Notes under the pieces: model-generated
Seen by the model: only the letters and a program-made list of their open reading frames with translations
What the model was told of the DNA's origin: nothing
The model's database searches: none
Shown: positions 1 to 12,827 of the stretch, one piece after another
Layout: the number at the start of each line of letters is the position of its first letter
Numbering within the stretch: the stretch's first letter is position 1
Made by a program: the position numbers and the translations under genes
DNA from: Pampus argenteus
Lineage: Eukaryota; Chordata; Actinopteri; Scombriformes; Stromateidae
DNA: 64,000 bases
Reading direction: 5' to 3'
NCBI GenBank assembly: GCA_036937835.1
Contig: CM072877.1
Span: 12,837,001-12,901,000 of the forward strand

Positions 1-633
1 AAATCATTCCCCTGTGATGAAAAGGCTTTAGTCAGAAAGACTTACCAAATGTATTTGTATCAAAATATCCCCAAATTAATCATCATTAAGTGCATTTTAA
101 TGCAAGAAAACCGACTTGTAAAATTCAGAGTGATGTTCTTATAAACTAATGTAACTCATATATCAGTCATTTTTAGATATCCGACAGCTATTTGCACACA
201 ATGCAAACTTCTCCTTCTCAAAGTCGTATTACAGCAAAATGTTTAGACTTAGAACAAAATGCATTAAATAAGTTATAAAACTTGTCTCTTCGTCCGCCCT
301 CATCTTTACAGTCGTATACTTTACTGTCGCGGCACCTTTTCAGACATTTTGCATTGTAGGAAAAGCACAGGTGTTACTAATAACATTAACGATGGCTCAG
401 ATCAAGGCAGATGTCCCAGTAAGTCATGACAGTGTGACAGTGAGCCTGATCTGAATAATTTCCCTACAGTAACATTTCAAAACGTCTTTGGTGGAGGGGA
501 CCTGTACAAACATCAACGTGCTCTGCCTACCAATAATATAATCACACTTTTAATCAGCTGTTTAATTAAGGCAACAGTGCAAGATCCACGGGTCACCTGT
601 CTGTTGTCCTGATGAACATCATTAATGGCGGCA
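1..633. other. nup155 3' UTR and downstream flank
   Basis: This stretch lies 3' of the nup155 stop codon on the minus strand. It holds no recognisable coding exon. Read on the minus strand, ATTAAA-type poly(A) signals occur at 549-554 and 561-566; I saw no canonical AATAAA before the window edge, so the 3' UTR end is uncertain. Confidence 0.5.
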
Positions 634-3600
634 TCAGTGGAGTTTGTCCAGCTTCGCCTGCAGCGACTTGAAGTTGCCGATGGTCTGTTGAAGGGCCGAG
701 TTGGGGCTCAGCGACTGCAGCTCCACAAGGTATCCGCAGATGTTATCAAGACACACATTAGTGAATCGGCGCCTAAAATGAAGGGAAAACAATGAACTTA
801 CTAAAGAGGTCCCACTGGCTTCACTTTATCAACTTTCACACAGATTTAGTGTCCATAAACAACCAGTTGTTGTGTTTCACAGTGATTTTTTTAAAGCCAC
901 TGATCACAGCAGTTTATATTAAACCAGAACTCCTGCAACTAGTAGTTCTGAGCCAAAGCTATCCGACCTTACAGGGAGAAATTATGACCAAAACATCAAG
1001 TCTAGACTAAATTATGGGAAATAAGGTTTTGTATTTGTTTCTGTCACTAATGCGTCTTTGACTTCTGAATGTAGCTGCTGTCATGACTTATCACTACAGG
1101 CCAGCAACTAAACAGCTACTGAGACATGATTACCTGTCATAGGTTGGTACTCTGCTGGGGTCATCAACAAAACCTGACAGAAGCACGTGGATACACTCCA
1201 CCAAGTGCAGAGGTTTCTTCAGCCGCTGCCAGCAGGGATCCTACAGGTTAATAGTCAATGAGGCAGGTTAATGGATTAAATGAGACAAATTAGTTCTCAT
1301 CATAAAAGCTTTAACAAAACTTAAACATGAATGTATTGATGAAACATGATATTTTATCTGTACTCTGTACCCGAGTTTTGAAGAGCTGGTCGTAGACCTC
1401 CAAAAGACGTGGCAACTGTACCCCAATCTCTTGCATGGTGGAGGTGACAAAGCCCACGTCCCAGTTCAGCCGACACACCTCCTGCTCCAGAAACTTCACT
1501 AAGAACTCTGAAATCACCGAAAACATCAACACTTAGTGCTGCATACTCCCCAATATGTTAATTACTGGGGGAAATGTGTTTTGAGTGGGACGTAATTGAT
1601 TCAGAGCATGCGTGCAAGGATGCATATAAAATAAATCAGTGTCTCAATAGAGCAGACAAGTAAGAACAAGCTGACTGTAATAAGAGGAAAATTTAGCAAT
1701 CGCCCAGAGTACCTGCGTAACCCTACAGACCTGTACCACAGAGACATACTGACAATAATTATGCAAAAGGGGAGTCTAATTATACTACTGTTAACAAAAC
1801 AGTAAACAGCAAGCTGGAAAATCCTACAGAAAGGAAAACGCGGTGTAATTGCAGGGAGATGTGAATGCTAACCCAGAGGGAAATATCTTGGTGTTCCAGC
1901 GTAAATCTTTCCCAGTGATACCAGTTTCAGACTGAGGGATCTCATCCTGTCTGCTGGACTCATGACCACCGTGTCTCCCAGTTCTAAAAGATAAGGCACG
2001 AAACAATTAGCACTTATAAAATAAGTAAATAAAAAAAACCTAATTTTTGCAGTGTTGACATTTGACTTGCCTTTCTCCATGATTTCCTGCCACAGAGAGT
2101 GCACTAGGATTGTGTCAGAGTGTCCTGCGCAGTGAATGATGGCCAGCTTGCACTCAGACAATTTGAAATGGTCAGCAAACTCCCCGTAAAGCTACACATG
2201 AGAAAATTAGTGTTAAACTATTCCCATTTACTATGTATATATATATTTTTTTTAAATCAGCTTTTAATAATCTTCCTGATGCTGTCTGTTACCTTGGTAA
2301 TGTCCATGAGCTCTGAGTCCAACTGAGAGATAACATTTTTCACTGAGGGATGATGGGAGTACTGTCTGATCAGGGTCTCCTGAATCTGGACTTGGATACG
2401 CACAAGCTAGGAAGAAGGCAGAAGATAGTAATTCTTAATTTCATATGTGAATCACAGCTAGATTTGTTTTCAGTGTGATGCCCATCACATGCATACCTCC
2501 ATCTTTTCTTCCAGTTCATGAAGGAACTCTCCATCTGATGCCTGAGCTGAGATGCAGGAGGAACTCTTAGCAGAGAGGATGGCTCGGGCGATATACTCCA
2601 AACGCTGCTTCAGAGAGATCTCAGTGCTGCATGTTCAGAGAACAGCAAGATATGTTTATTATGATCATTAAAAAAAAAAAAAAACTATTAGAAATTATAA
2701 TACAGAATCAAAGAATTATAGAAAGAGAGGTGGGAACATGTGGTAACAAGGGTTTTCTGGAGGATCCAGTTTTGGGAATACATTAAGTGAAAATACTCTA
2801 AGAATGAAATGTACAATTCTGTTATTGCGTGTACAAACCTGTGCATGTCAGCGAGGCGGGCCAGTACATGAGCTGCCTTGCCAAAGTTACGGTTCTTCTC
2901 GTAGTAACGCCACAGCAGGTCCATATTGTACACTTTACTATGATCCTGTTTGATCGTGTGCATCAGATGTTCCTCCAAGTACGGAGAATTCACCTGAACA
3001 GAGGACAAATGAAAGCAGACATCAGACTGACTAGTGACACAAACAATGTTGACAGACACATACTCATCTTAGACTCATAGCACACATTAATTAATACTTT
3101 GGGAATTTATCTGTCTTTATTTTGCGTCTTACGTCTTATACGATTTGCAGTGAAACATTATATTTCAAAGGTGGAAAATATGCTCAAAATAAGTTTGTAT
3201 GATATGTTGTCAGACCACATTTGAACATGATCTTGAAGGTGAGGTGAAAAGCCTCCAAAAAATTATAGGAAGAAACAAGATGTGATCTGGTTTTATTGAA
3301 GTATACAGACCCCATAACAATTACTTTTATGACCCCAAGGAACTTGTTTTCACTTTTTCTCTCCTTTAGCCACACCAACTTTTGGGTGTGAGGAGTAATA
3401 AAATCAAAATGAAAATCTGTTTAAACTGGTGTGCTTTTTACAAATTTTTTTTTTTTTTTTTTTTTTTTTACAAAATTTTTTTTTTTAGTACAAATATAGA
3501 AAAAATGAAAACAATAAGCCTTAGATACTGATATAAATAAAAACAACATCACGGACACACTACCTCCAGCAGCTTGTCAGTCAGGTCGGCCTGGATCAGC

Positions 3601-6600
3601 CAGTTGTACAGAGCGATGTGAAACAGCTCGTCCTGAGACCTCTGGGCCAGACCGAGCATCTGCTCAAACTAAAAGTTTAGACAACAAATTTTCATGAGAA
3701 ATGTAGATCATGTACACTGCTGTAGCAAGAAATATGCTTCAACGGCCCCCTTCTTACGTGGGCTGTAGCTTCTTCGTTACTGAGCATGTTAGGGTCAGAG
3801 GTCATGACAGGAGGCCCAGGCTGCTTCGGGACACTGGGGGACTGAGGGGCAGCTTTGCTCTGGTTTACCAGCTCCTGCATGGTGTCCGTGATGCACTTAT
3901 AACACAAAAGTCTAGAGTGGAGAGAGGAGGGGTGAAAATTGTTGGTGACAACCAGCTACAATAGCAGATGATTCTTATACTGCTGGACTTTCTTGCGTTA
4001 CCTTTCCTGGAAGGCCTGCTGTCCCACTCGGTCCTCCTCAGGCTCTCCATTCTTGTAGAAATGGGGCCCCAGTCTCTGGGGATCCTTCTTGTCTGCTGCT
4101 GTGAGGCACAACTCAAGGACTCCCTCGTAGAAACGCACTGAAACAGTTCAACAGCATTAGCAATACCAACTACATGAGCAGAGAAAGTGGATCGAAAGTG
4201 TGAATCGCTACCTTGTCTGTACTGGGAGCAGACGAGGGGCAGGTCTGTGTGTTGGCTGATCTGTTGGTAGAGCCGTAGAGACTCTCTCAGTGTTCGTTCT
4301 TTATCTGCTTTATTCTGGATCTGTTTGGAGCTCTGCAGCAACTCATTAGCCTGAGTGGGAGACAAAATCAGCAAATTCAGTATTGGGACACAAGAATCAA
4401 TACCTTTTAATGTCCTTGTTGCCCCAAAGTTTATCATGAAGAAATACAAGAAATGTGAAACAGGTGCATTAAGAAAGAATAAAGTGAATTTAGAAACCCA
4501 GAAGCAGTAATAAAGACAGACACATTTAACCATATCTAGCACCAAGTTTTAATATAATTGAGTTTAGAATATTATAAGAACTTTTAAGGACCACCAAACA
4601 CTATCTGTTTGTGTGTACTGTACGTACCTTGGAGCAAACGCTGTCATCACTGCTGTACAGCAGGGGGCAGATGTCCCGCAGGTGATTGCTGATAGCATCC
4701 ACAGAGGCATTATCTTTGATGTAGACATTAATGAGTGCTGTGACGAGCGCCCCAGACAGATCCTTGCCCCGGATCACTACATCCTTGAAACTTGCACCCT
4801 TTATCTGCTCTTGAAACTCCTACAATCACAGAAAAAAGGGGCAGAGTGAGCAATTAGTGCTCTATGAGAGCACACCAGGATTTTGGCTTAAAACAGGGTT
4901 ATTACATTCAGGAAGACACATGGATAAATACCACAGTGATGATGTATGAGCATCTGTTTGTAAAGTGTTCATGCACACATACCTTTGGCAGTTCAGACAT
5001 AATGAGGCTGAACTGATGATCACAGAGAAGCTTCCAGAGAGCCAGCGTCTGATAGGAGCGATGCACTAACTGCTGGATGCCCTGCAGAGACACTTTCTCA
5101 TAGACCTGAGCCTTGGCTGGATACAATAAGGGGGGGAGAGGGAAGCACAGAGCCACACTATTAGAACGTATAAAGATATCAGATGTTAAATCAAGATGAA
5201 CATAAAGCCTGTCCTTTTGTTGTTACATCAAATATCTAGATAAGCTTTATTCATGTTGAATTAGATTAAAAATATCATTAATGTTATTGATATAAGAGAT
5301 TGACAATTAAAGACAACGTAGAAGACATGCATTCATAACTCACTGTGATATTTCCTCTGCAGCTCCTGCTGGACCTGCTGAGAGCTGGCACCGTCAGGAC
5401 GCATAAATCCCAGCAGCCTTTGCTGCAGGTTGGCAGGGGAGCTGAAGATACAGAACAGATGTTATTCAGGAGGAGATGGGAAGCAAGACTTGAATACAGC
5501 TGAGAGATTATACAGATCTAGATCCTGTTTTTGCAGGTTCCCCTTTCTGAACTGCCCTCAACAGACTGAAACATGATTAAAGATCAACCTCTGGTCACAG
5601 TCCCAATAACTGACACAGCAGGTGTATTGTAGCGATACACTTAGCCAGTGACAATCTATTTAGATTAGGTGTTAACAGAACCTATTAAGCCATCAAAACA
5701 CTTTACAACTACACAATTATTTCAATGTAAGAATAAGCAAGCCAAGAAGGAGCCCTTACCTTGCACCACCGAGAGAGGACGGACTGAATTGAGAGTTTTT
5801 ATCAAGAAACTCCCGCAAGCCACAGAGCTCCAGAAGAACCGACTCCAGATCGAATGAACCAACGCTGCTTTCCAACTGTGGGAACGATATTAAGAGCTGA
5901 CTAACCACTGCTAGCATCATTCTAAAAATGTATGACCACTTTTAAACTGTTGTAAAAGGATGCTTGGTGTGATTATTGTACTTACAATGCTAACAGTCTG
6001 ATTTCCTTTGCTAATGGTTTTCTCAACAGCAAGGCTCCCATCCCAAATATTTCTATAAGAGTTAGGTCAGAAGAAAACAAGAAAGATGCGTCTTTCATTA
6101 TAGACAGCTCTGACAGAATCCAAACCCACATAATAAGGCTCTCTCAATTCATTCAAAATATCTCAATGTAATAAATGCCAACAGGATTTACTGACCCAAG
6201 AACGCGAGCAAAGTAGATGCAGATGCCGTTGTGTTTCCCTGAGAAGATCACCTCTGGGCCAGTTGACATGGGTGCGATGGGGGCAGACCCAGAGGGCATT
6301 GGTGTAAAAGGAGTGGTGAAAACAGGAGGCACAATGCCTGGGGGGGGGGATAACATAAATTATAATAGTATAGTAATAAACAGGTGTATTAATATTACAT
6401 TTTGTTTGTATATATAACATTGATGGAGCAAATAAATGATCATGTACCTGGTGCTGGAGAGCTCATCACGGGTCCTACAGTACTGGGAGATGCCATGGCT
6501 GCAGGGAATCGCATTTGTGCTTCTCCTCCATATCTGATCACAGCATTGACAGAATACAACATTAGTTTATGTGCAGTATGAATATGTGTAAATCTGTACA

Positions 6601-9600
6601 TGTATAAGCAGCATTATCTGACCTGAAGAAGGCTCTGGTGGCCCACTGTGAAACCTCTCTATCACAAGCAGCGCTGGAACAAGCCAGGATCAGTGCCGTG
6701 GAACATGCCTGCTCCTCCTGTACAGAACAGAGTGACAAATTAAATAGTACGTGTGTAATATGCTCACTGGTCTGAAGCTGCATGACTTAATCTGAATGCA
6801 TTTTGGGTCATGCATGCTGTAGGCTGCAATATGGGTATATATAAAATATTAGACAGAATATCATGATTTGTACCCTGTGCAGCTTGAAGAAGCGTTCGAT
6901 CTCTTCACTTTCTCCTCCAGCACAGCTCACCAGCAGGTGACGGAGCTGGTCTACTGGCCGCAGTTTCTGGAAGATGTGACTCCCCTAGACAACAGGAAGA
7001 AGCCTACATTTAATATGCAAAACTAAGACAATGTTTTGTCCCATTATAACAAGACTGAATTATAGAAGAAGCAATAAGATGAGTCATGACAGCAGTTTTA
7101 ACCTTTGCAGAAAGAAGAACAAACTTCTGTGGAGGGACATTGTGCTGCTGGACCACCACAGGTGAATCAGTGATGGGGATTTGTTCCATGTTCAGAGGAG
7201 TAACAATCTTGTTTGGCCTCTCCTCATTAAGGGCACAAAGAGCCCAAGAGTGTCCATCAACATTAGACATCATCTGCAGGACAACACAGAAGAAAGAGAG
7301 ACACAATGTAGAGTTTCTATCAGCCAGTGTGTTGATAGTTAGTAAAACAACTCATGTTTATTATAAAAGTATCAATATCCAGAAAATAAATTATTTAATT
7401 TCTAATCTAAATAACTGCAAGCTACATATCAGTTATCTGAAAAAAACGCAAGTCTAAAAAGTACTTGTATACACATGCTGCACTACAGAGAAGCACCTAA
7501 TGGTCATAAGACAACTAAACTGAAGTTTTGATCCATTTGCTGCACACGTCTAATGCTGACCTGAGTCTCCATCAAGGGTTTCTTGAAGGGGAAGGAGTCG
7601 TGGTTGATGCACCACAGAACTTCACTGTCCTCGGTCTCAGAAGCAGCCATTAACAGAACGCCTGCAACATTTAGACAAAGAAAAGACAAGTCATTATTAA
7701 AGGTTGATTCTGCTTTCCCACCAATGGTGGTCCTGTACATCAAGATTTTGATACCAGAAGTGTTCTGGTTTCTGTTCATAGTCCATTTGTAGTCTGAGTA
7801 GTACAAATCAATCAATCAATCAATCAAACATCTTAGCAGCCTTGGGTTGAATGCAGGTAAAAATCTATCATCTGATGAGCTTTAATAAAAAAAATTTATA
7901 ATGTATCCATATCCATATGTATAGAGAGTAGTGGGATATCTGTTTGCTACACTGGAACTGTCGAAATATTGGCTGTTGGCCCCAGAGGCTAAAACGTAGT
8001 CACACAGTTAGCCGATGGGTCCCGAGATTGAGCTGACCATAACATCATGTTGAATTAGATGGGTTTGTCTGGTAAATAACCTTTGCTGTGTAGAGCTTTG
8101 TGGACCTTCGCAGGTTTCTGCAAGGTAGAAGATGCAGAAAACCCTGGTGGCAGACGAACGTGAACCAAAGCTAGCAGGCTCGGTCGAACTGCCACATGCT
8201 TCTGGTGTGGAGGAGCAAAAGGTGTAGTACTGAAGTACAGACGCACACCTACAGAAACAGACATGTACAGTCATAAATAAGGGAAGAAAATGTTTCATGT
8301 TATCGTACATGTACGGTATCCAACAGTTCATCTTCACTACTGTTCAGTCATCTTTACCTGCATGAGTGACAGCCAGCAGGTGACAGTCTGAGGACTCAGA
8401 TCTGTCAATTACAGAGATCTGGACAATGGGTTTGAAGACAGAACGATCAATTGTCCTGCAAAGGGAGGAGTTTCAAAGAGACAGAAAAAAGCATGAGTTT
8501 TCTTATTCTCCTACAAGGAGAATTAATGACAAACAGGAAGGAAAAGTGTTTGATGTTCAATAAATCCAGACACACCTGGCAATGTTTCCAGCAGCTGCAA
8601 CAATAGTGCTCTGTGACATTGTTGCCACACGACTCATACCCTGCCCATCAGCACCCAGGTCATACACCTGAAAAACAGCCACATTTCAGCACACTGAAAA
8701 TCACCACAGATTTGTCAGCCCACCCCCGAAACAGCTTCACATGAAAAAATGGTACAATATCTGGATCACATCATACCTGCAGGACACCTTTCTCAGAGCG
8801 AGTGAACAGTGTGTTGCGGGAGTTGTCGACAGCAATCTGCATAATGGGGTCTTTGGAGCACAAGGACAACAAAAGTTAAGTTTAATTTGATCTAGGACAT
8901 CCTTTTGTCCACTTTGAAGTGTGTCCCTTCTTCTTACCGTCTTCAGAGAAGGAGAACTGGAGCACAGAGGGGACGAGGAAGGACAGTGAGCTTTTGGAGT
9001 GATTGATTTTTCTGCAGCGCTGGCTCAGCCAGCCTGCTTCAGCCTGGTAAGCTATCTCATAGAGGCAACCGTCCTTTCCTGCCATAAAGATGCGACCCAG
9101 GTCTGTGGAAGTGATGGACTGGATGTAGGTGTTGTCAGTAGGGATTGAGAAGAGGGGGTCTGGAAGCAGCTGCATTGCACCAGACATGCTGTCATTCAAG
9201 CCTATGACAAAACACACAAAAATGACAGAGATCATATTATTAATAACGTTACAAAACAAATACAGAAGTTCAAATACAAGTACTTTTGCATTCTTTTATG
9301 AATTGTAGCATGCTCCTCTGACAAATTTCATATGCAAAGGGGTATTATATTTGAGAATATAAAATGTACATTTTAGTCATTATGCACATATTGGTTCACC
9401 AACTGCCCTTGCGAATTAGCATTGCTGATGAATATCTGGTACTTATTTGTACGTATTTGATCATGTAAAAAGCAACATAAATATTTTGCTTTTTACATGA
9501 TTTATGCCTGTGAACCGTCATATGTTGCATGCTGCTTCAACTGACAGTTGTACACATATTTATTGTACTAAACATAGAGAACCTTTGGAAGGAGATTATT

Positions 9601-11111
9601 CGCTGGCATCTACTAAATCAAATGCTAAAAGGGAATAACTCAAACAGAGTGTCACTGTGATTAAGTTATAGGTGAGACTCACCAGTTTGACCCTTGGGGA
9701 AGCTCAGCCCCAGGATCACTACATCCACAGAAGTGGCCAATACTAAGAGGTAGTGAATGTGTGGTTGTAAAATCCCTGGAGAGACAAACACAATTCATAA
9801 ACATCACTACAACAAAGGAAGAAATAAAATAAAAGGTGTATGAGCATGTTTCCACATACCTTGTTTTGGTTTTACAAGACCGACTGCCAGAATAGTTTCA
9901 ATAAGGCCGTCAAAATAGGCCACATCTCCTCTGCAAGAAAGACAGAAAATAAATACATAACAGTCTTCATTCGAGGTTTGTCATCAAACATGATACTTAT
10001 CCAAAAAAGAAAGAAAAAAAGAATATTAATAATGCATTTAAATGCACTGTGGGTGCACTTCAGTTGGTTACCTATAATGTTTATCATGGTCATAGTCCAT
10101 ATAATCCAAATATACTCACCCATCTTCATAATTCCACATGAATATGTCATTGTCAATAGCAAGCCATGCTCGACAAAGCTCAGGAAACACCCCCATCATG
10201 CAGTTACACTGCATATCTATAAAACTGTTAAGTTGAAACTCATTACTTGGACATGTCCTTTTGCAAAAAAAAAAATCTATGTGTTAACTACAAAAACAGG
10301 AGCACATTTGATGGAAACCTCAGGGTCATCTGAAGCATTAGATTATTTTTTTTCCTGACAAAAGGATACGGCCGAATTGCTCCACCAGTTCGGGAGGTAG
10401 AGGGACTCTGCGGACTGCGCTGAGCTCGGGGAGGTTTGGCACACTGAGTAAACCTGGTCCCTGGAGGGGATAGTCCATGTCCGACACTCCAGAGAGGGTT
10501 GGCATATCTAACGATACAAACAAAAACACAAAGTCTTTTAATTATGCACTATGCTTTAATTTAATCACAACACTATGTGAAATATTACTGTTTGTTAACC
10601 ATCTTGATTCTTCTTTATATGATCTTTATATGCCACTTACAGATATAATGAACCATTTTTATCATAGTCTATTCTGGAGGGAATATATTTAGCAACAGAA
10701 ATATTTTGGTGAACATACGTTTCTAACACATTTAAACTTTCAACTTTAACTTGAAAACTTATTATTTAGTTGTAACACAATTACGTGATGTAACTGACTG
10801 TAAACGCCTCTCCCCTTTCCACTATCACATAACGGCTCACGTCACTTATAAACATCTTTTACCATTTGTAGTTTGCACGACCTGCATTGCCTCAGTATAA
10901 ACACAAACCTTTGACAGCTAATGTATACATGTCTTTCTCTCTTCAGCTACATCCATCTCCATGACTTACTGTGAGAAGGGACGCTAAGCAGCTCTGACAG
11001 GTCAGGAAAGCAGCGGTCATCCTGCAGGTGTTTGTCAACCAGCCGGGCAGAGTTTTCCAGCGCTTCGGCGAGTACAGCGGCGGGGCTGCTTGGTCCAGCA
11101 CTGGACGGCAT
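634..11111 (-). CDS. nup155: nup155, nuclear pore complex protein Nup155 (33 coding exons, complete)
   Basis: Inner-ring scaffold nucleoporin (Nup155/Nup170 family) that anchors the pore to the nuclear envelope. It has an N-terminal beta-propeller (roughly the first 500 residues) followed by an alpha-solenoid. The spliced reading frame is 4098 nt, 1365 aa; the human protein is about 1390. Matches run along the whole length, e.g. MSDMDYPLQGPGLLSVPNLPE, CRKINHSKSSLSFLVPS, VHVRLPPGFSASST, LVNQSKAAPQSPSVPK, CKLAIIHCAG, IGNFKSLQAKL. The start at 11109-11111 gives MPSSAGPSSP. Exons 5' to 3': 11111-10970, 10507-10370, 10216-10120, 9930-9860, 9775-9683, 9201-8938, 8850-8777, 8667-8576, 8455-8358, 8248-8081, 7661-7561, 7273-7103, 6984-6874, 6717-6623, 6533-6448, 6337-6196, 6052-5986, 5875-5760, 5441-5344, 5116-4983, 4819-4628, 4350-4212, 4137-4002, 3911-3758, 3668-3564, 2993-2839, 2626-2497, 2406-2293, 2191-2071, 1983-1873, 1507-1371, 1240-1134, 772-634. 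Boundaries were set by splice dinucleotides plus frame continuity. One intron is GC-AG. Confidence 0.97.
1984..2070 (-). other. nup155: GC-AG intron in nup155
   Basis: On the minus strand the upstream exon ends AAAG and the intron starts GCAAGT, the usual context of the minor GC-AG class. The acceptor is a normal TTTTAG. Using the GT three bases further in would shift the frame and destroy the conserved EKELGDTV junction, so the GC donor is required if this copy is functional. Confidence 0.85.
3445..3486. repeat. poly-T tract in a nup155 intron
   Basis: A run of 25 T followed by a short break and 11 more T. It lies in the 570-bp intron 2994-3563 and may be the A-tail of an old retroposon on the minus strand, but no body is recognisable. 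Confidence 0.8.
7806..7828 (+). repeat. (AATC)n microsatellite
   Basis: About five AATC units in the nup155 intron 7662-8080. Confidence 0.9.
9361..9555. repeat. fold-back (inverted-repeat) element in nup155 intron
   Basis: The centre is a perfect 16-bp inverted repeat, 9460-9475 against 9486-9501 (arm ATCATGTAAAAAGCAA), with a 10-base loop. Outside it, 9382-9399 pairs imperfectly with 9510-9530 (ATGCACATATTGGTTCAC against its near-complement), and TGTACA occurs near both outer ends. This nested symmetry suggests a fold-back or MITE-type relic in the intron 9202-9682. No target duplication was seen and the outer limits are approximate. Confidence 0.55.
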
Positions 11112-11553
11112 GACTGGGCTCCCACTACTAACGTATCTAGCTAAGGAAATCGGGTAGAAAGATAGTTGAGGTGTCCTATATAAACGATGGAGAGATACGC
11201 TGCCAGTGTCACTACAAAAAAATATTTATAAATATTTATCCTGGCTAACGTTAGCAAGCCGGCAGAACACAAGTTAGCTGTCTGCTAGCATTAAACTCGA
11301 ATTAATGTTACTTAGCATGCAAGCTATATGCTAACTAAGTGAGATATAACAAGTTGTATAATAAAGTTAAATAATAAGTTTTGAAGTAAGTTTGTGGTTT
11401 TACCCGACTGAAAAGAGTCCGCGTGATAGTGAGTTATTTGGCTAAAACGTTTTGTTCACCAGTTCAGCAGCAAAATTTAAACAAAAACATCCAGCACACT
11501 CAGAAGTAGCAGCCCGCCAACCTCATGCTACAACTGCTGAGCGTGGATGGTTT

Positions 11554-11579
11554 ACTTCCGGTGGCTGGCTTACTTCCGG
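11554..11579. promoter_or_regulatory. nup155: paired ETS-type sites, likely nup155 core promoter
   Basis: Two copies of ACTTCCGG, at 11554-11561 and 11572-11579, lie 18 bp apart and about 440-470 bp upstream of the nup155 start codon. ACTTCCGG is the classic ETS/GABP site of TATA-less housekeeping promoters. A minus-strand transcription start around here, giving a 5' UTR (possibly spliced), is inferred. Confidence 0.5.
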
Positions 11580-11599
11580 TGGATTGTCTTCTTCTTCGT

Positions 11600-11903
11600 C
11601 GTGTATCAAAGAGAGAAAAATAAATCAATACAAATAATTTAAATATAAAAAATAATTCAACCGAATCACTTTCCCTGGCATAAAGTAAATAAGTATTATA
11701 CGATAAACAATACATTTTCATTGGTGCATCATCCAATATAGAATGTATACATTTTCAATTAATTAAACTGTACATACAAAAATCATCAAAAAAATCAAAT
11801 AAAAATGCAATTCCCCTAAAAGACATCATCTGTAAGACCAAATGGATTTTCTTAATCCTAGAAATACTACTATAAATGTGTATGTTTTGAGATACTATAT
11901 ATA

Positions 11904-11937
<34 letters not shown>

Positions 11938-12180
11938 TCTCAAAACACATCTATATATATATATACACACTATATATACTATATATATATACACTATATA
12001 TATATATATATATATATATGCTTATATTAAAAGCTATTTCTGTATCTTAAAAACCATGTGACATATTTTGCATTTACCTCACAGTACAAGCAAAAAAAGA
12101 GCCTGATGATGTAAAAAATGATGCATTATGGATTGTGATGAAAAAAGCAAACCACAAAACAAGCGCAAACAATTAACAAA
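11600..12180. other. nup155-nipbl intergenic spacer
   Basis: AT-rich DNA between the nup155 promoter and the nipbl poly(A) site. It contains the AT palindrome described separately and otherwise nothing I can name. Short open frames here are built of repeat sequence. Confidence 0.6.
11883..12020. repeat. palindrome around (TA)n, followed by a compound AT/AC repeat
   Basis: The 17-bp arm TGTTTTGAGATACTATA at 11883-11899 is repeated in exact inverse at 11931-11947, with a (TA)n core between. A further run of TA and TATACAC units reaches about 12020. The unit can extrude as one long hairpin and may be a fold-back element whose centre expanded. Confidence 0.85.
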
Positions 12181-12193
12181 GACATAAGAAAAT

Positions 12194-12199
12194 TTTATT
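12194..12199 (-). terminator. nipbl: nipbl poly(A) signal
   Basis: AATAAA on the minus strand, about 630 bases past the nipbl stop codon. It implies a 3' UTR of about 650 nt (12828 down to about 12180). Another AATAAA lies near 12475, so shorter 3' ends are possible. Confidence 0.55.
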
Positions 12200-12827
12200 G
12201 CAGTATTTGCTCCACCAGAAATGCTAGGGGTCACTTTCTTACTCTATGTTCGGTAACATCAAATTCTATATTAAAAACAATATATCTTCCCCTGCATATA
12301 GGCATAGATACTGCACTGCTTTTAACATAAGTAAATCATTTCAAAGGTACTCCATTACACAGTGTCGGTAAACAACAAAATGTTTAAAACAAGAAAAAAA
12401 AAACAATTAAAAGTTATTGGAGCTTAGGTCAAGTGAATAAATCCATCTAGTGCTAGTTTAAACTCCAAAAACACTTTATTAAGAACATCATCAATACACT
12501 AATTTCCAACATTCACTTCATTTTTTTACAGAATTATGTTCAGATATAAACATGTGTTTAGTTAAACTATGATACAGTGGGAGTAAAAATCAAACAACCA
12601 AGGTGCTGCACAACAGCGAAGGAACTCCCACACAATGTTTTCCCAAACATTTCCTTCTTGTATTTTTCTTGTGTTTAACTTAAACATGTCTGTGTTTCGA
12701 ACAGATCTGTGTTCACAATATTTTCCTCTATCACATTCTTAAATATAAAGAGGTTTTGTCTTCTCTCTGTTTGTAACATATTGGATCCACACAGATTTGG
12801 ACTGTGAGGGGACTCTCTGTCGGTTGA

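Noticed and set aside
9476..9485. The 16-bp hairpin as a microRNA precursor
   Set aside because: The stem is perfect but short, the loop is AT-rich, and no known miRNA seed is recognised. A mobile-element origin fits the nested outer repeats better.
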